Shown here in pieces: positions 5,780-8,895 of a stretch of 8,895 nucleotides of DNA. The position numbers and the translations under genes were made by a program. The notes beneath the pieces were generated by a model. That model did no database searches and had not been told where the DNA came from. It saw nothing but the letters and a program-made list of their open reading frames with translations. Positions within the stretch are counted from its first letter, which is position 1, and every line of letters starts with the position of its first letter. Location: positions 1-8,895 of the forward strand of contig JAGWYI010000138.1 in assembly GCA_018969455.1 (NCBI GenBank), read 5' to 3'. The stretch comes from Bacteroidota bacterium. Its GTDB lineage: Bacteria > Bacteroidota > Bacteroidia > Chitinophagales > Saprospiraceae.

Positions 5780-8194
5780 ATGGCTTCTTTTTTAACAAAC
5801 CCGATGCCTGCGGCAGCTTCAACGCAACACACTTGCTTTCACTGTCAGGAACCTTGCTTGGATGAGCGCCTGCACATTGATGACAAGTTTTTCTGCTGCG
5901 AGGGTTGCAAAATGGTTTTTGAGATCCTCGATACCAACAATCTCTGTCAATATTATAAACTGGATGAGAAGCCCGGACGTACGCTGAAAAATCGACGCGA
6001 TGCCCGGGCTTTCGCTTACCTTGATGACGCTGAGGTGCAGGAAAAATTGCTGGAATATAATGACGGGGTGACGGCACAGGTGACATTTTACCTGCCCTCC
6101 ATGCACTGCGTCTCCTGCCTTTGGCTGTTGGAGCATTTGTACAAACTCGACCAGGGTGTATATAATTCAAGGGTCAATTTTCTGAAAAAAACGGCAGCAA
6201 TCCAGTATGATCCCAGGCAAACTTCCCTTCGGAAACTGGCGGCCTTGCTCGCTTCCATTGGCTATGCGCCCGATATAAACCTTTCGGATGTGGATCAGGC
6301 GAAGAAGCCGGCCATTACGCGCAAATTGGCTTATCAGATTGCCCTTTCGGGTTTTGCAGTCGGAAACATCATGTTGTTCAGTTTTCCGGAATACCTCGGC
6401 ATGTCGCGCACGGAAGATCCCTTGTTTGCCCAGGTTTTTGGCTATTTGAGTTTGCTCATCGCGACGCCGGTCCTGTTGTACAGCGCGCGCGATTACCTTG
6501 TTTCTGCCTGGAACGGCTTGCGCAACCGGAACCTGAATGTGGACATTCCACTTTGTCTGGCCATTTTGTCGCTGTATTTTAGAAGCGCTTATGACATCAT
6601 CAGCAATACCGGAAATGGTTACCTCGATTCCTTTGCGGGTTTGATTTTTCTGCTTTTGGTGGGCAAATGGTTCCAACAGAAAACCTGGAATACGCTGTCT
6701 TTTGAACGCGACTACAAATCCTATTTTCCGGTAGCCGCCATGCGCAAGGAGGGCAATGAAGAACAATCCACCCCGGTAAATCGGCTGGTGCCTGGGGACA
6801 TCCTTGTGATTCGCAGCCAGGAAATCATTCCGGCGGATGGCATTTTGATAAAGGGTTCTGCACGGATTGATTACAGTTTTGTAACCGGCGAATCGGATCC
6901 GGTGCAAGTGCAGGCTGGAGCCCGCATTTTTGCCGGCGGAAAGCAAGTGGGGGAGAGCATCGAGATTTCCTTGACCAAACGCGTGGCACAAAGTTATCTG
7001 ACCCGCCTTTGGAACGACCAGGCCTTCAAACAGGAGGAGAAAGGCAAGGTGAGCCGTCTGGCCGATCAGGCGGGCAAGGTTTTTTCTGTCATCATATTGG
7101 CCACCGGTTTGGGCGGCTTTATGTATTGGGCGCCTTCCAACATGGCGACAGCCATCAATGCGTTCACCGCTGTGATGATTGTTGCTTGTCCGTGCACCAT
7201 TTTGTTTTCCATTTCCTTTACCATGGGGAACATCCTGCGCATTTTGGGAAGAAACCAGTTTTATGTTAAAAACAGCGGCATTGTGGAGGCATTATCGGCA
7301 AGTGATGCGGTTATTTTTGATAAAACCGGCACCATTACCCAGGTAGCGCGGCAGCAATATCAGTTCAAGGGAACACCCTTGAATGCCATGGATCAGATAG
7401 CAGTGCGCAGTTTGACCAAACATTCGGTACATCCTTTGAGCCGCCGGTTGTATCTTAGTTTGCCCGATGTGCCCACATTTGTGCCTGAAGGATATACTGA
7501 AATTCCCGGTCAGGGCATACAAGGTCTTGTAGAGGGGCGATTTGTGCAAGTCGGCTCGGCCGAATTCGTGGGGCAGCCCGGCGGCGGTCAGGGTGTATTT
7601 GTGGCCATTGATGGCGTTGTAAAAGGCCATTATGAAGTCATCAGCCGCTTGCGGGCAGGTTTGGAAAACGTGCTCGATTATTTCCGGGGCAGGAGTGCGT
7701 TGTGGCTGCTTTCAGGCGATCAGGACCGGGAGGCGGCCCAATTAAAGGCTTATTTCCCCGAAGAAGGCCGGATGATGTTTCAGTGCACGCCGCAAGACAA
7801 GCTGGATTTTGTCAAAAAATTGCAAACAGAAGGCAAAATTGTGCTGATGGTGGGCGATGGCTTGAACGATGCGGGGGCTTTACAGCAGAGCAACGTGGGC
7901 CTTGTAATCGCGGAGGATACCAATAATTTTACTCCGGCTTGCGACGGCATTATTCACGCCGATGCGTTTGAAAAAATTCCCGATTTCATGCGCCTGACGC
8001 GTTCCGGTGTGCGCATTGTGCATCAATCGTATATTATCGCATTGTTGTACAATTCCTTCGGTTTATATTTTGCAGTATCCGGTCAGTTAAACCCCTTGAT
8101 GGCAGCGATATTGATGCCGGTGAGTTCGGTAACGATTGTCCTATTTGGCGTATTTTCCGGCAATATTCGGGCAAGGCGCTTGGGGTTGAAGTAG
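5780..8194 (+). CDS. ccoI: Copper-transporting P-type ATPase, CcoI/FixI type
   Basis: The 804-residue inner-membrane P1B ATPase would export Cu(I) from the cytoplasm and, in the CcoI subgroup, supply copper for cbb3-type cytochrome oxidase assembly. Order of parts: a cysteine-rich N-terminal metal-binding module (Cys19xxCys22, Cys26, Cys39-Cys40xxCys43), typical of CcoI/FixI; an HMA domain (about 99-170) with MHCVSC (Cys110, Cys113); four transmembrane helices between about 185 and 300; the actuator loop with TGE (369-371); a helix pair containing the ion-binding CPC (470-472); phosphorylation motif DKTGT (Asp514); nucleotide-domain HP (551-552); GDGLND (692-697); and two final helices. YN (757-758) in the seventh and MPVSS (779-783) in the eighth helix match the Cu(I) signature, so copper is favoured over zinc or cadmium. 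All catalytic residues are intact. No ccoNOP, ccoG or ccoS gene lies in the window, so the symbol rests on domain layout. It has its own promoter and palindrome. Confidence 0.9.
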   Translation: MASFLTNPMPAAASTQHTCFHCQEPCLDERLHIDDKFFCCEGCKMVFEILDTNNLCQYYKLDEKPGRTLKNRRDARAFAYLDDAEVQEKLLEYNDGVTAQVTFYLPSMHCVSCLWLLEHLYKLDQGVYNSRVNFLKKTAAIQYDPRQTSLRKLAALLASIGYAPDINLSDVDQAKKPAITRKLAYQIALSGFAVGNIMLFSFPEYLGMSRTEDPLFAQVFGYLSLLIATPVLLYSARDYLVSAWNGLRNRNLNVDIPLCLAILSLYFRSAYDIISNTGNGYLDSFAGLIFLLLVGKWFQQKTWNTLSFERDYKSYFPVAAMRKEGNEEQSTPVNRLVPGDILVIRSQEIIPADGILIKGSARIDYSFVTGESDPVQVQAGARIFAGGKQVGESIEISLTKRVAQSYLTRLWNDQAFKQEEKGKVSRLADQAGKVFSVIILATGLGGFMYWAPSNMATAINAFTAVMIVACPCTILFSISFTMGNILRILGRNQFYVKNSGIVEALSASDAVIFDKTGTITQVARQQYQFKGTPLNAMDQIAVRSLTKHSVHPLSRRLYLSLPDVPTFVPEGYTEIPGQGIQGLVEGRFVQVGSAEFVGQPGGGQGVFVAIDGVVKGHYEVISRLRAGLENVLDYFRGRSALWLLSGDQDREAAQLKAYFPEEGRMMFQCTPQDKLDFVKKLQTEGKIVLMVGDGLNDAGALQQSNVGLVIAEDTNNFTPACDGIIHADAFEKIPDFMRLTRSGVRIVHQSYIIALLYNSFGLYFAVSGQLNPLMAAILMPVSSVTIVLFGVFSGNIRARRLGLK

Positions 8195-8272
8195 GGTCGG
8201 TTCGCAACCCAACACTACCTTGTATTGCGACGGGTATGAACGCGACGGATGAGCCGCACTAGGTAGAAGTAG

Positions 8273-8296
8273 AACCTGGCGCAAGCGGGTTTTGTT
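8273..8296 (+). terminator. Probable intrinsic terminator of the copper ATPase gene
   Basis: AACCTG(G)C at 8273-8280 pairs with GCGGGTT at 8285-8291 around a GCAA tetraloop (7 pairs including one G-U, one bulged G). The stem runs into TTTTGTT (8290-8296). The GNRA loop, GC-rich stem and short T-run fit a rho-independent terminator about 80 bases after the ATPase stop. The T-run is short, so strength is uncertain. Confidence 0.5.
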
Positions 8297-8325
8297 AAAA
8301 TCTTACATTTGCAGCGAACTTAATA

Positions 8326-8354
8326 TTGAAGTTTCCCTAATGCCATTATCTTTG
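8326..8354 (+). promoter_or_regulatory. Promoter of the secreted-protein gene
   Basis: TTG at 8326-8328 and an exact -7 box TATCTTTG at 8347-8354 are 18 bases apart, a good match to the Bacteroidota promoter pattern. Transcription would start around 8360 and produce a leader of about 195 bases before the ATG at 8555. Confidence 0.55.
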
Positions 8355-8442
8355 AAATATAATTAATCCCCGTGCCATTTAGCCCCTTAACTGCGTATTC
8401 AACCGCTAAAATAGCACACAAAATTTTATTTTTTTAAATGTT

Positions 8443-8464
8443 TGTCAGCGTGTAAATGCTGGCA
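8443..8464 (+). promoter_or_regulatory. Hairpin in the leader of the secreted-protein gene
   Basis: TGTCAGC (8443-8449) pairs with GCTGGCA (8458-8464), seven base pairs with one G-U, around an 8-base loop. It lies in an otherwise very AT-rich leader. A T-run lies before it (about 8424-8435) rather than after it, so it is not a terminator on the plus strand. Its role is unknown. Confidence 0.4.
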
Positions 8465-8554
8465 CTGGAATATTTTTAACCATTTTTTATACTGCATGTC
8501 ACCCATAAATATGCCAGTTTGTAATTTAATCTCCGACCAGGCTTTCCCATCAAA

Positions 8555-8895
8555 ATGAAAAGATTAATTATAATTCTCATCATGTTCCCATGGGCAACAT
8601 ATGCCCAAAAACACGATAACCTACAATTGTTCGGATTTGGCAACAATGCGCCCAATCCTGCCTTGTTTGGAGGCATGGTAATGGATTACTCGTTTAATCC
8701 TCCTAAACTATATCCTCAAAAGCGAAAGGTTGATATTAGTTTTTATTCTGGAATAGGCAGTGATTCTAGCGGACATTTGATGTTCTACACCAATGGCATT
8801 TCTATTCGAGATACGACCCACAACGTAATGCTGAATGGAGATACGCTCAATCCAGGACCGCTTTGGCAACAATGGAAAGATAAATACTATCCAAA
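8555..8895 (+). CDS. Secreted protein of unknown function (partial, N-terminal 113 residues)
   Basis: An ATG at 8555 opens a frame that stays open to the window edge. Residues 1-18 are a clear Sec signal peptide (MKRL, hydrophobic core, cleavage after TYA-Q). The mature part reads LFGFGNNAPNPALFGGMVMDY, then a short SDSSGHLMFYTNGISIRD stretch and LNGDTLNPGPLW. The pattern 'inner region of a strand pair with GxLxFYTNG... followed by NGDxLNPG' resembles large extracellular beta-rich, propeller-like proteins that are common in Saprospiraceae and often end in a type IX secretion sorting domain; this is from memory and not provable here because the C-terminus is missing. The gene is more AT-rich than its neighbours. 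No Shine-Dalgarno motif; the start follows CAAA. The overlapping frame on the other strand is less credible because it lacks the signal peptide and family pattern. Confidence 0.8.
   Translation, partial: MKRLIIILIMFPWATYAQKHDNLQLFGFGNNAPNPALFGGMVMDYSFNPPKLYPQKRKVDISFYSGIGSDSSGHLMFYTNGISIRDTTHNVMLNGDTLNPGPLWQQWKDKYYP

Larger units (their letters stand above)
8195..8554. other. AT-rich intergenic region between the ATPase and the secreted-protein gene
   Basis: No coding sequence is evident over about 360 bases. The left part holds short inverted repeats (GGTT-CGC-AACC at 8199-8209; CTACCT at 8215-8220 with AGGTAG at 8261-8266) and a likely terminator at 8273-8296. The right part, from about 8300, is clearly richer in A and T and carries a promoter and a leader hairpin, annotated separately. 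Confidence 0.7.

Noticed and set aside
8304..8311. A second exact -7 box (TACATTTG) upstream of the secreted-protein gene
   Set aside because: No -33 element lies at a proper distance, since the only TTTG is 9 bases away and overlaps the terminator. The promoter at 8326-8354 is better.

Overview
This window looks like chromosomal DNA of a member of the Bacteroidota, probably near the Saprospiraceae; that placement is inference. The supporting signals are: several upstream regions carry Bacteroidota-type -7 boxes (TAnnTTTG) with a TTG-like -33 element; start codons mostly lack a Shine-Dalgarno sequence and follow A-rich stretches; a delta'-like polymerase subunit gene sits directly upstream of a RicT/PSP1 gene; and the 3' edge holds a secreted protein of a style common in this phylum. 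No transposase, integrase, CRISPR array, tRNA or rRNA is visible.

Layout. Positions 1-400 (minus strand) hold the N-terminal third or so of a lipoprotein with a ThuA-like domain, cut by the window edge. A gene-free stretch of about 500 bases follows (401-909). It contains a cluster of inverted repeats just upstream of the DNA polymerase III delta' subunit gene (910-2016). After 38 bases comes ricT (2055-3593), encoding a PSP1-domain iron-sulfur protein with an unusual charged, low-complexity tail. A 128-base gap with a likely promoter and a perfect 10-bp hairpin leads to lpdA (3722-5128, dihydrolipoyl dehydrogenase). A membrane-anchored SRPBCC protein (5138-5692) starts only 9 bases after lpdA and is probably co-transcribed. 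The next gene (5780-8194) is a CcoI/FixI-type copper P-type ATPase with its own promoter and a perfect 8-1-8 palindrome at the presumed transcription start. A roughly 360-base AT-rich gap with a probable terminator, a good promoter and a leader hairpin precedes the start of a secreted protein (8555 to the edge).

Functionally this is mostly housekeeping: clamp loading (delta'), RNA-processing or developmental control (RicT), the E3 component of 2-oxoacid dehydrogenases (LpdA), and copper delivery towards respiratory oxidase assembly (CcoI-like). I see no new multi-gene system. The items most worth a second look are regulatory: the inverted-repeat cluster before the delta' gene, the hairpin at the predicted 5' end of the lpdA mRNA, and the palindrome at the copper-ATPase promoter. 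The RicT tail and the delta' protein's non-canonical Walker A are secondary protein-level points.
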